Shown: positions 26,101-37,088 of the stretch, one piece after another
How positions within the stretch are numbered: the stretch's first letter is position 1
How the letters are laid out: each line of letters starts with the position of its first letter
Assembly (NCBI GenBank): GCA_013076295.1
Contig: RQOL01000876.1
Coordinates: forward strand, 4,216,001-4,280,000
DNA: 64,000 bases
DNA from: Sanderia malayensis
Lineage: Eukaryota > Cnidaria > Scyphozoa > Semaeostomeae > Pelagiidae
Direction of reading: 5' to 3'
Made by a program: the position numbers and the translations under genes
Notes under the pieces: model-generated
Told to the model about the DNA's origin: nothing
Databases searched by the model: none
Seen by the model: only the letters and a program-made list of their open reading frames with translations

Positions 26101-29100
26101 TTTGAAACAATCTTCAACTATCCTACTATATTATGTTGTAAGCTCTTTGCGCTTTACAAACAGTACGCGTATTGCAAAACTTTCTCTAAAAACCTGATGT
26201 TGCCATTTCAGATTGCTACAAAGGACGGCGAAGTGAGGGTTGTTAAAGCTGATTTGCAAGGTGCACAAAGAAAAATTTCAAATCAAGGCAGCGAGGTGAT
26301 GAATCGTTGTTAAAATTCACTCAAAAATCAATAAATAGTCATAATTAGTTGTTATTTAAGTCTCGCCTCAAATGCTCAATAAACTCCTTGGTAATTGCTT
26401 TTGGAAGTTGATTTTTCTTTCCGCATGAGTAGATTGAGCGCCACGATGAAATAATGCAACAACTCCAAGGTGAATTGAATAAAGTTAGAGAGCAAGGGCG
26501 AGATACGCAGTCAAATGTAAGTACTCTAAATTATCTTCCCCATCCCCCTCTTCTGTTAGCATCTCTCCTTTAAAGTGATTGAAAGCAATAAGCTCCCGGG
26601 GGGATCAAAAGAGAATTGATTGCATGCGCTTTAATAATCGCCAATTTCTGTCTCTTGGTATTGTGTGGATGTGTTTTTAAACCTTTTAGCTGCGACATCT
26701 AACATTCTTCTAACGACAGCAAGACCTTTAGAGATCTACACTTATTTTTTATCATTTTCCGTTAAGATCTCAAAGCAGGAACAAATTAACCAGAATCTGA
26801 AAGTCCAGCTTTCCAGTGTTGAAGGAAATCTAAGAGAGTGCATGGAACAGGTAAAAGCTTTTGAAATAACTGATAATGTATATTAATTTTTATTATTTTA
26901 TAATATTTACTGAACCTAAACGTGTCTTTATGTCTATCTTGTTGTTCCTTGTCTCTGTGTCTATCTAGTCGTGCCTTGTCTCTGTATGTATTTATATAGT
27001 CTTGCGTGGTCTCTAAGTCGATCTGGTTTTAACTGGTCGCTATCTCTATTTGGTCGCTCCTTGTCTCTCCTTGCATCTGTTCTTGCCTGGTTGTCAGAAT
27101 CTGTTTTTGTACTGCTTTTCTGTCAGTTTTGTTTGGGTTGATAATCCTAACCATCGTTACTTTATTAGCTGGCTAACAAATCCAAGCAGATTGCGTCATA
27201 TAAAAGCGAAATGACAACATTTAAGCAGCGAAAACAGACCATGGAACAACAGGTATGCAATACAAAATCCGTGGATAAAAATTTCTAGTTTTTCTCTTCT
27301 TTGTGGGTATTGCTGGGTTGCTGACTTGCTTGTTTTATTCCTTTTTATCATATAGATTCTTGCGTATGAAGAAAAGTTAAAGAAATTGAAGTCTGAATTG
27401 AAAAAATCATACGAACGTACACGAACTGCGGCAGGCGAGGTACTGTCTGTTGACTAGGTTTTATTTTGTAATCGGGAGTACACACTTGGTCTTTGCATAG
27501 CAATATGTAGAATTGCCTTGCATATTGCTATGCCATTCTCAAAGACATATACCGGCTATATTCTTAGTAATTGTACCAAATATATGAGATATCAAGCTGA
27601 AATTGCTCTTAATTCGTGGACTGGTCTAAGTTTAAAAGATTTACCGGGGTTTCAATATCTGCTCCTGAAACTTCCAAGGTCTGTTTGTACAAAACCACTA
27701 TGTGTGCAATTTTAACAATGCGTATGAAGAGGATTGTAACTAATTTTAACAAAATGTCGCAGATGTATAAATATCATGTATTTTGATAGTGACACTTTGT
27801 CTTTGCAGATGAACACAGTAACAAATAGCATGTCTGAACTGAAAGAACAGCTTGGCAGTTCTCACGAGAGGCTAAGACGAGCAACCAAAGACATTTCTAA
27901 ACGCGATGACCAAATCATCGCTCTCAAAACCGAGCTTGCTTCTCTCCAAGAAAGATTAAAGCTCAAAGAAGAGGATGTAAGCATTGTTTATATATTTTTA
28001 CACGTTCTTTTATACATTTTTGTTGTTGTGATGCCTGTAGCATTACCAGGACTTTTGGGGATGGTATTGTTGCAGAGTGCCTGCTTTGAAGGAGGTAGAT
28101 CTCACCATAAAGGGTTGATTGCCACAACATTCATAAACTCGAACCGCCGAAGGCTTGATCAAATAAAAACACATTTATTTCAGCTTGAAAGAAGAAAACA
28201 AGATATGGTATCTCTGTCGGATAAGCATCACAGATTGAATGAGGAGGTGAGTATTGCTACGCCATTGATGCAATACTTGTTGTCGAATATGAATTAAATG
28301 CATCATTTATTGCATTCTGTATTAAATGCATTTTACAAGTGAACCTCTTTGCCCTCTGACAAGCCAAGAACTGCATATCTTTTTGTAGCTCCAGCAAGCA
28401 AGAAGCTCTTTAAATGAGGCTAAAGAAAACAGTGATCGATTGACACGCGAAAGCGAGGCTGTGGTAGAGAATGTGAACACCTGGGTACAAGAGCAAAGGC
28501 ATGCTAATTTTTGTACTGATCTATTAGTAATTGTAAGGTCATATGTTATTGTAAGTGATGATTTAAATTCTTATGTATTCTGCCATTTTTTTAGACAAGG
28601 AAATACAAAAATTGCAGCCAAATTGAGGTACATATTGCTTTGTTATTTAGCTTGTTTTTATTAATTGACATATTAAATACCATTAAATACCATTAAATAC
28701 CATAAATACTATTAATCATTACCGACTGAACAATGAGCAATGTAATTAATCATAAAATAATATTTACTGAATTAAGTCACTCGTACTATCATGGATAATG
28801 CTCTTTGATTGTTTTAATGAAAGTATTTATTTTACAGGGATCAGAACTCTAGTATTGCATCATTGGAAGCAGAAAAAGAGTAAGAAATTGATTTTTTCTA
28901 CCTCTTACTGTTTGCGTTTATTTTACTTATCAGCTCATATATTTAGATTACCTATGTGAAACTGGTCATTATTTACCCAATTTATGCTTGTGCCCGTTTG
29001 TTCAGCTTTGCTAACCTTGATCAGGTTAAATTGTACTTTGTTTTCATAACTAGCGTCTGTTTTAGCTTTAATGTATTGTTGTGCGAATTTTTTTATATCC

Positions 29101-31612
29101 ATATACCAGTAGATTATTTTGCCAGATTACCAAAATAACTAGTAATATAAATCTCCTAGAAGCCTCACTGCAAATAGATTTCTGCATTTGTATTCAATTG
29201 TGCTTTCTATGTAACATATATGTTGTCAGTAGTTTGTCTGTTTCTTTTGTTAATTGTTATTGTTGTAGTTATTGTCTATGAAAAACGTAACAGATGTGAG
29301 GTAACTACTGTTCGCTTTGAAAAAATGTTTTTCTTTTTTTTCAGGCAGCTGATAGAATCAAACGAAAAGTTGAAAAAGAATACTGACAAATTGAAAACTG
29401 AACTTGGTTTGTTTTTGTTTCTTATTTTTTGTTTTTCGTATGCATCTAAACATGCTTTTAAATCTACTAAGCTGAGATTTCCGAGGTTGTTCTTCCCTGT
29501 TTAACGTATCAATGCAATGAGGTAGCTTACTGTGACAATATTTCTGAGAACGCTTTTCCCTGCAATGCCCTTGTTCTCAAATCATAACTCCCTTGTTTTT
29601 AATTCTTCTTCCATCCTGAAGAGCGATATTGAAGAACGATAAAGACTTAACTTTTAAGTTTAAGATCGATAATGGCTATTATGTATAAGTCTTTAACTTC
29701 CTTTTCAGAGGAGAAGAGGATTGAAAACGAACGATTGAAGGTATCATTGTGTCTTTATTACCTTTCTTCAATTTTCAACGTAAATGTTGTCACTTACTGT
29801 AATGATATATAGTATGCGTCCCTGTTTTAGGCAATCGAGGCACACTCTGCCCAGCAGCAAGTCATTTTACAACAGTTGAGAAATAGACTGAACGAAGAAG
29901 AGTATGTGAAGTGACTGTTTACTTGAATGCTGCCTTTCGTATAGCCCACAGTACAGTAAACTGCCTATGTTGTCACTAAAGCTTTTTCAAGGTTTGAATA
30001 CGAGTAGCATTGTGATTCATTTTTTTTGAAGGTCTGAAAGGGATGCCGATAGGTCGAATAAGTCAGCAGTGATAGAAGACCTTCACAATCGATTGAAAAC
30101 CAATGTCGATACTGTCCAACAACTTCACACACAGGTATTTTACTATAGTATGTTTTGGAACACCCAGGTATTTTACTATTAGTATGAATACATAATGTTT
30201 TGGATAGAACTAATTTAGTGCATTAGTTTTTAAATGATTTCTGTGTAATTTATATATTATAGCATGTATTTAAAATTTGTCAGTAGTCGAAGGGAGTTTG
30301 TGTATAATTAATATTAAATGAATGAAAATGACTTTTTATCTTTTAGCTAAGTCAGATGAATAAAGATAACTTGCGTCAAAGGGCTTTGCTTGACAGAGAG
30401 GTAGCAGCAAGAAAGGTAAGAGCAAGTGCTTCAGTTCTTTGAGAGTGAATTTGAATTAGATTCAATGGTTGTACCTTGGCAAGTAGCTCTTCAATGGTAT
30501 AGTATTTTTGATTTTAAGAAATTACAAATGCAGTTACGAGCTCGTGAACAGAACATTGAATCTTTGGAAAAGGAGCTCAATGTTAGCAAATATAACGACA
30601 AAGAAATCTACACGGTATTATTTGTTTTATTTATTATTTTACAATATCTTTTTTATAATATCTTATAATATCTTCTTTTATAGTATCTTCTTTTATATTA
30701 TCTTATTTTGTTGACATTTTATTAAATTTAAAAAGTAGAGAAGCTTGCACAACGAGATGAATTTTCGTTTACACTTGACACACTTGAAACGTGATAATAG
30801 CAACGATTGTGTTAGCTACAATCGTTCATAATAGCTTTAGCTTTACATATATAGTAGCTTTTCTTGTCGTTCTAGGGAGGTGATTCGTATGGACTTATCG
30901 ACGCATCGCGTGGCAGCAAGTTTGAAAAGAGCTTTGGAAAGAAAGAGAAGGTATCATGTCGCATTGAAATACCATTATGTCGTGGTTGCATTTTTAAGGC
31001 TTGAAACATGGTTGGTTATATGTCACAAATATTCAGTTTCATTTTTTGTTTTTAGTTTGGGTCAGCGGTTAGTAAGGAACTAGAGAAAGCAGGCGTGTCG
31101 ACTCCTGAAGCACTTGATAAATCGTATTGGATCCAGCGGGTTGGCGAGGTAAGACTGATAATGATGTACATGATATAATAACACCTGGTTCCATCAAGAA
31201 GGTACACATGTGCTTGAGTCTTATACCTATGGAAAGCTATACAAACTGAAAGCCCCTGTCATTATTATAGTTATTGAAAAGCCCCCTAGGAACTTCTTTG
31301 AAGTCACACAGGCGAAATAATCCGCATTTGGACCAATGCAGCAAACTTGCGCTTATGCTGTGTCATTTTTTAGCTGTCTTCATTGATACACCCAATATGT
31401 TAGGAATTTCAGCAAGCTTCTACTGGGGCAACAATATTAGAAATAGTTAACCAGGGAGATGCAGTAACTATCTTTCAAGCCACACCCTTCTCAGTTTCTA
31501 TATTCTGTTTTAGCTTTCCGTTCAGCTTCAACAAAGCAGTGAATACTGGTCACAGAAAGTCCGCGACTTGTCAGGCCAAATCGAAAGACCTGGATCTCCT
31601 ATCAGGTTGTAA
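10794..31612 (+). CDS. Giant coiled-coil protein built of 28-residue exon modules (74 exons, ~2274 aa)
   Basis: The family is not recognised. The first 55 residues are Ser/Pro/Arg-rich (MYSSPKGISPIRRQSRSPRG). From about residue 69 to about 2180 the chain is almost unbroken heptad coiled coil, interrupted near residue 210 by a non-coil segment (FAQLDLRAIPLDALVNVHV). The tail ends GSPIRL. There is no signal peptide or membrane segment, so it is intracellular: a filamentous or centrosomal/ciliary-type scaffold is plausible but unproven. Nearly all introns are phase 0. Thirty-six exons are exactly 84 nt and eight are 63 nt, so exons carry whole heptads. Typical modules open (V/L/I)-x-K-R-E-x-x-I. 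Exons are listed in the four block entries; they sum to 6825 nt with phases closing throughout. The stop at 31610-31612 overlaps a good GTAAGT donor, so a longer 3' end is possible. AATAAA is at 31983-31988. Confidence 0.88.
13524..13703. mobile_element. Degenerate pogo-like MITE copy
   Basis: In intron 8 of the coiled-coil gene. The right end, gagttatcgggactttactg, and internal ctcgaactctcgttaactcgag match the better-preserved element at 37878-38004. Motifs of this type (CAGTAAAAyCCCGATAACTC at the ends) are typical of non-autonomous pogo/Tigger-like Tc1-mariner elements. The left end is eroded, so the boundary there is approximate. Confidence 0.6.
18080..18484. mobile_element. ~405-bp inverted-repeat element (MITE-like)
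   Basis: Bounded by nearly perfect 25-bp terminal inverted repeats that begin tacacgttttttttt and continue ataagaaacc. The inner part is AT-rich with several repeats of aagaaacttttaga. No ORF of note, so it is non-autonomous. It lies in the 823-bp intron between coiled-coil exons 27 and 28, which also holds a second, partly palindromic GT/AC-rich stretch at about 18535-18640. Confidence 0.7.
19656..19806. mobile_element. ~150-bp MITE with CAGTAAACACCC termini
   Basis: Left end cagtaaacacccacatataa and right end (reverse complement) cagtaaacacccgcgtataa form terminal inverted repeats of about 24 bp with two mismatches. The centre includes gaacaataggctggatgcag. It lies in intron 29 of the coiled-coil gene, just before exon 30. 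A diverged second copy is at about 44980-45124. Confidence 0.75.
20735..20862. repeat. Tandem triplication of an exon's splice acceptor
   Basis: The block ttgcttgttctrttagattg followed by aggagctcacaa, then agtctcatgatatcat, is repeated almost three times ahead of coiled-coil exon 33 (20844-20906). The upstream copies recreate an AG acceptor and the first codons of the exon (IEELT) but then run into a stop, so only the last copy can be used productively. Confidence 0.8.
22846..22911. repeat. Short direct duplication in intron 41
   Basis: Two adjacent copies of about 31-33 bp beginning gaacaaargaccattgttyt and ending ttcctattgtt lie between coiled-coil exons 41 and 42. It is intronic; no function is seen. 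Confidence 0.7.
27809..31612 (+). other. Coiled-coil gene, exons 61-74 (distal rod and tail)
   Basis: Exons: 27809-27976 (168 nt, eight heptads), 28184-28246, 28389-28498, 28595-28627, 28838-28879, 29345-29406, 29709-29740, 29831-29901, 30032-30134, 30347-30415, 30519-30614, 30876-30950, 31056-31148, 31514-31612. From exon 63 the introns switch to phase 2 or 1 and exon lengths become irregular, returning to phase 0 at exon 69. Exon 63 ends at a GC dinucleotide (AAAG|gcatgc), chosen because it alone joins in frame to the next three phase-2 exons. The final exons lose strict heptads (YWIQRVGELSVQLQ, YWSQKVRDLSGQIE). Confidence 0.8.
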
Positions 31613-32759
31613 GTGATCTCCTATGTATTGTAAACAATGATATCACCACAAAACAAGGTACAGCTTTTTATTCTCGTTCAAATGTAATGAAATGGAACTG
31701 TCCCCGCTCGCGGTGCATTATGGTATCGTTGGGAACCTTGTTTGTGGCCGGTTGAAGCAGTTGAAAAATAGTTCACCTTTCCGTGTACAATTGTTGGGCT
31801 CTACGTGCAACGTGCTTCGCATAAATGCTGTTTTGAAGTTTTGTGGAGCGTTCCTTCTGCCTTGAAAACTCGAATTCTGTGCTCGCTGAACAGTGTCAGA
31901 GTATCTGCTTTTGATTGGTCATGGCATCTCATCCAGCATATTTTTCTGGTACATATTAGGGTTTTGCATAGGGTGGTTGATAAATAAACGGAGAGTAACT
32001 GTTTTACTTAATTTTCTACTTTGTATACCAACTACATGATTAAGTTTTCTAAGTTTTCTAGGTATGGTTAAATTTGATGTATATTATTAGTATAACCAGA
32101 TCCACCATAAACTAAATTTATTTTTTATGAGTATATTAAACGTAAATATAAAGTTTGATGTAAAGATCTTGCAAGGGAAGTTTTAAAGCTTTATTGTTGA
32201 CGGTTCCAATGGGCTTTTATGTTGTAAAGCTAGCCTGCTAGCTTGATTAAAAATCTGTCAAGGGCAGTTGGAATAACATTCATTGAAAGTTGATAATCAA
32301 TAATTACATTATACCGCTTTGTCGTCATGAGAGTTGCGGCTGCTTTATTTAAATATTTTTTTATATGTCCTGTGTTACTGCTTTCATATATAGTTCCTAA
32401 CTCTTTCATCACTTTAATTTCGCTTGCTGTTGGGAGAAGCGCCAGATGCTTCTTCGAGTTGTTTATTTTCGGTGTGCTTGCGCTTTCTATGACCTCATAC
32501 TTGATTTGTTTTCTGGTTATAGATGCATGAATGACAAAGCCAAGAAGAGTCGGCCTTTCCCTTCTCAACTGTTGCCTGGACACTGTGCTTTTCCAAACAT
32601 GACCTGTGCCTGTAATCGCAATCTGTGTCTGCATTTTGCTTGAGACGTTTTCCAGTGTTTGTCACCGCTCTTCGGATTCGGCTAATATTTAGTTAATATT
32701 TGGTCAATTTGCTGGCTTAGTTTGAGTTCTTGTTAGGCTTTCCCAATTAAGATGACCCT
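31613..32759. other. Tail-to-tail intergenic stretch (coiled-coil gene / GPCR)
   Basis: Probable 3'UTRs of the two convergent genes. AATAAA for the coiled-coil gene is at 31983-31988. For the GPCR on the minus strand, TTTATT at 32462-32467 reads as AATAAA about 290 nt past its stop. A minus-strand ORF of 134 codons at 32230-32634 is open, but no domain is recognised and it falls in the GPCR 3'UTR, so it is not called as a gene. Confidence 0.6.
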
Positions 32760-34133
32760 TTACATCTTATCTACCTGCTTTATACTAAGTATACGTTCCT
32801 GGCGTCCGTTTCTTGTCTCATCCGCTGGTACTTCGAGCGTTTGAGCGCGCGGGCGTTCCGTCATGGGCAGCGACGTTAGAGCGGAGCGGCTTCGAACGTT
32901 GTCGCCGTCCTTGCTGACTGAGCGCGGTCGACGGATTATCCTCTTGAGTTTGCTGCGGAAATCTTGCTTGAATAGACCGTAGAGAATCGGGTTGATAGCA
33001 CTGTTTGAAATCATCAGAATTAAGGCGATGTCAGTGTAGACTATGCTTGGCTCTATTTGCGCTAACAATAGGATCTGTTCAACGCAAGTTGGGATCCAAC
33101 ACATGAGATAGACGAACAGTAGCAAAGCACACGTCTATAAAAGAATTCAAATCAAACATCTAGTTACACATGGGTACTATTATTCTTTTGAACCTAAATT
33201 TAACCAGCAGAGAGGTCTTCAGGAATTGGTTTTGTATAGCCGCATTTTGACTGAACTGCTGTGACATAGATAAGCTCTGTTATTAAACGACTATCTAAAT
33301 CTTGATAGGTATTCGAGAGACGATTGTATTGGGGGTCGCTTACCCGTGTCATAGACATTCTGCATTATGGCTTACCCGTGTCATAGGCATTCTGTTATCA
33401 ACTGCTTGTCTGGAAGGTTATTAGAGTGGCTTACCTGTGCTACTTTTTGCTCTGATTTCCGTTTGCTCGCTCTTGCGCTGTTACCATTGCCGGCTGCGCT
33501 ATCAGATCGAACCTCAAGTGCGGCGACCGCATTAATTTGCCGCTTCGCTTCCATGAATATCTTCACATAAACGATTGTCATGAAAACGCTCGGTATGATT
33601 ACAAACACGACCTCGAAACCAATCATTACCATTATCGACACGTCTGGATTCGTTATCTTGCAAATCAACAGTGCCGATACGATCGCAGCGGGACAGAACC
33701 ACGCCGCAGCGACGATGCAGGATACTGCTTTCGTCGTCATCAGCGCATTGTACCGTAACGCGTGCATTACGGCGATGTATCGGTCGATCGTAACGGCGTA
33801 CAAGTTGATCACCGAAGCGTAGAACGTGAAGAGGATGAGGACGTCCAGGTACTCTGTGATCATGACGTTGTGGTAGAACTCTATGTAATGCCCCCCGATG
33901 TAGAGCGGTATGAATAACAGGCCTACCAAGAGGTCAGCAATTGCCAACATGACAAGAAACGTATTCGTCGGATTTCGTAGCTGCTTCCAAACTATGTAGA
34001 TGACAATGATTGCCAAGTTGCATACTATGATCGTAATGCCGAGAATGATTAGAACTGACCACACTCCCCAGTATTCCAAAAGTCTCCCTTTTGGCATGAC
34101 AGCTGTACTTGTAGTGTTGTTTCCAGCCATCAT
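32760..34133 (-). CDS. Class A (rhodopsin-like) GPCR, 2 exons, 357 aa
   Basis: Seven-helix receptor at the plasma membrane. Exon 1 is 34133-33435, exon 2 is 33134-32760; the 300-bp GT-AG intron is phase 0 and falls in the third cytoplasmic loop/TM6 junction. Landmarks in order: N-glycosylation site NNTT near residue 5, TM1 Asn (CNLAIIVIY), TM2 LAIADLLVG, TM3 end DRYIAV, TM4 AAAWFCP, TM5 VIIPSVFMTIVY, TM6 CWIP, TM7 NSAINPILYGLF, then a basic helix 8 and a Ser/Arg-rich tail. Position 3.25, normally the Cys bridged to the second extracellular loop, is Thr. This absence is shared by some MECA-type receptors (melanocortin, S1P, cannabinoid). The ligand cannot be assigned. It is transcribed opposite to its neighbours, ending about 1.15 kb from the coiled-coil gene. 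Confidence 0.93.
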
Positions 34134-37088
34134 AAGCTTTATCTATCTCAATCTCGTGGCTTCAAAGTTCTTATGATTCAATCGCTACTTCTCTGTACGG
34201 ATGAGATTATCTACGTTTCGTTTATTCAACGTTTATAGCTTTTTCGCACTTCTCTGTTCTCCGTTGGTCAGTTGACTCAGATGTCTTTTGAGCAATCCCT
34301 GTCGAAATCCTTGTTTTATTGTAGTCATATCCTTGTATGCTTTACAGATATAATGAAAAATATTGGATGCTACTTTGCTTCGGATTTTTTCGCTACAATA
34401 GTTACAACACCTGCCAGTACAATCAGATTTGTAAACATTTTTTCCACACACGTGCTTTTAATTTCCCCAGCATATACTTTTTTCTGTTGTTGCACCGCCG
34501 GGCCGACTCTCTGTTCGATTGAGTTTAATGACAACTTATTAATCGCTGCAGCAGTCGGACCTGTATTACAACACACAGTGCTTGCTCATTTGCTCTCACT
34601 CACTATAAATCTAACCACCAGCTAAATGGACCTGACATCCCTTTTTAAAGCCTTTCAGTGTGTTTTTCTCTCTTTGTGTTCTCTTAGTGTTGTTTCTTGT
34701 CCTTGCTTCTGTTTGCACACTGCCAGCTGCTAACACATAGTTACTGGTAAACGCTCTAGTTTCTATCTCTCGGAAGTCAAGCTATAATTTGTTCGCCTTC
34801 TGACATCTGACAGAATATTCGATTCTCGTTTGCCTGGCTAATTAAGAAGCCATTGGCCTTCTGTTCACAATTGATCTGCAATGCTCATGCATACTTTCCT
34901 GTGATCTTAGTTTGTCACGTGCTATTTTTAAACTGAATCATTGGGTAATATTAGACAGCCAGTGTGTACAAATTATATGCGATGGAGAATTCTTTGTCCT
35001 GAGTCTCCATCTCCATAACATTCATTATTCAAACAATTAGTTCTCGTACCTGGCGACAATTGTTGTTTTTGCCTTCTAGCAACCAATCAATGCCCAGATT
35101 TCTTTTACGTCATCAAAGATGCTCCAATTTGATTGGTTGATTCTCAAGTGCCAGCAGATGGGCATTAAATGAATGAAACATGCAAAGTCTCGCTTACTGC
35201 TTAGTTGCAAAGCAAACAACCTGACAAATCTCGTCATTTTGCAATATGTAAACAAGAAATATTATTTCCTTTGCTTCTTTCACATTCACTTTTGAAATCC
35301 TAATTAGAAAACATCATCAACTTGTTTACTTATACATCGTCCTTAATTCACATTTAAATTTGGCACAAATTGCTCATATGTCAATGCAGCTGGTTCTGAT
35401 AGAAAAATCTCATTTTTCATGTCCACGCTAATATTCTCATTACAGAAATCTAATTTTACTATGTGCATCTTAAAAGCATGCAGTATTCTAGCATCAAATA
35501 TTTGCATACAGCCTTTTATGGCTCTTCGTTTAGTTGCATAGAGCCGGAATCATTTGCCAATATGGCTCAGAATCGAGGGACTATACGTTGTGCACTCTTG
35601 GCGATTTATGCTCTTAAGGCTCCAATCGCCACGATCAATGGCGATTAATTGTGGCGATTGGTCTCCATTGACCATTCTGCGAAGTTAATTTTTCCCAAAT
35701 GTTTTTTCTAAATTTATGCTTAATAATAATGCGATAAATCCGCGAATAAGCCTCTCCGGACTTGTTTGAAGAAAGTGGAATTCTAGCAGGGTTTTTATCC
35801 CATGTGAAGCTATATATGAGATGTAGTATGAAGTTAACTTGATTAAAATTAGTGGTTTAAAGTGACTGAGATTTGAAAGGTGTCCGCTACACAACTTCGA
35901 TGGCTTGACACTTGCCCTCAATATCTTTGCAGACGACCACCAGGGATAGGGGTTCATTTGAGGAGGCTTTATTCGTAGGTGGGGGGGGGGGGTTTGGCAC
36001 TCAAGATTTGCGATATTGTTTGCAGATGCCTAAACCCCGCTAACGTGTTCTATTTGATTGATGAGGAAAGTATGTAGAGCTCCTGAAGAGTAGTTGAAAT
36101 CGTTAATGTCAAGCTTGTATACATTTTGAGAAGTATTTCACAATCTTACTATATCATAGCAATCCTCAAACAACATCCTATAATGATAAGGGCTGTTGGG
36201 AACTACTTCTTGTATCGTTGTTTACTAACTTTGTTATTAGTTGTGGTTGTGAGAAAATCTGCTTTGTTCCATGTTCACTATTCTCGACCAAGCGCGAAAT
36301 ATTTCGCGATGCCATCCAGTACTGGCTGTTGCAGACAGCTCGCGAAAACCGTGCTCATTCATACGCACACGACAGTTGACTAGGCATGTGCTGCCTCTAC
36401 CTATACGGTTGACCTGCCTTCAATTGTTTACTATTTTGAATCATAAGCTGGCCCGCCAGGCGAATCGAATCTTGGATTATTATATATTCTTTCAATTTGG
36501 AGGACATTTCTATTCATTTATATGCATTAATAGCTATCATAATTCAGTCAGAGATCGGCCACTTGTACATCCATTTCCATATGAGCAGATAAGATCTAAG
36601 TATGAGTAAATAATGATCGCTTTTGATTGTATCCGCGATATCGTTTTGCAGTAAATTGGTAAGTTTTTTCCACCTGTTTGCATTACATGTTAAGAATGTG
36701 TTATAAAAAGGCCTTTCTATTTCGGTTTTATTTTCTGCAGTAATCATAGCGAGTTCTTTACTATAGTTTATTACACAAATATTGGCATATTATTGTGAAA
36801 CGTTTCTTCAATTTTAGATGTTAAATCCTATGCAAACGAGTTTTGTTGGAACGGAATTTTTAATATATTTTGCTGTGGCTGTGTACATTTATATGGGTAA
36901 GTTTACGTTTTCGTATACTCATGTTTTTATAAAATACAGAGTTATACATTGTTTTTCAATTTGCTAAAGTCATTCTCCAGAGATAATATCTGTGGAGAAT
37001 GACTTTAGATAATATAGTAATCAACTTGTACGTATCAAATTTGATTGATAATTAATTTTTTTGTTTTAATTACAGGACATGATATGTT
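34134..37088. other. Long intergenic region upstream of the GPCR and of the multi-CAP gene
   Basis: No gene recognised; short ORFs lack domain signatures. It should hold two divergent promoters. Visible items: TTACGTCA (CRE-like) at 35105-35112 between inverted CCAAT motifs (aaccaatcaa 35091-35100 and ttgattggtt 35129-35138); an 11-bp inverted repeat ccaatcgccac...gtggcgattgg at 35622-35661; a run of 12 G at 35981-35992; and a 14-bp perfect inverted repeat at 36966-37006. A spliceable segment 36818-36896 with its own ATG could be a 5' non-coding exon of the CAP gene carrying a short upstream ORF. Confidence 0.5.
36966..37006. repeat. Perfect 14-bp inverted repeat just upstream of the CAP gene start
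   Basis: aaagtcattctcca and tggagaatgacttt flank a 13-nt loop. It lies 83 bp before the start codon at 37089, in the presumed last 5' intron or promoter. It may be a hairpin in RNA or a dyad protein site; nothing in the sequence decides between these. Confidence 0.75.

Larger units (their letters stand above)
20059..27439 (+). other. Coiled-coil gene, exons 31-60 (modular rod, most regular part)
   Basis: Exons: 20059-20142, 20444-20632, 20844-20906, 21098-21256, 21352-21435, 21570-21632, 21817-21921, 22017-22079, 22175-22258, 22359-22505, 22675-22758, 23025-23108, 23251-23334, 23423-23497, 23630-23713, 23845-23928, 24106-24189, 24311-24394, 24513-24596, 24766-24849, 24959-25042, 25137-25220, 25335-25418, 25601-25684, 25987-26070, 26212-26295, 26433-26516, 26767-26850, 27169-27252, 27356-27439. 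The last 16 are all 84 nt, giving 448 uninterrupted residues (aa ~1456-1903). Fused-length exons of 189, 147, 105 nt are also whole heptads. The exon ending 25042 uses a GC donor. Confidence 0.92.

Noticed and set aside
32230..32634. 134-codon minus-strand ORF downstream of the GPCR
   Set aside because: Lies in the expected 3'UTR of the GPCR, no domain, no link by splicing to the receptor, which already has a stop at 32760-32762.
36818..36896. Short ATG-containing exon with a hydrophobic stretch upstream of the CAP gene
   Set aside because: Splicing it to the next exon hits TGA before the signal peptide ATG, so it cannot be coding for the CAP protein; kept only as a possible 5' non-coding exon.
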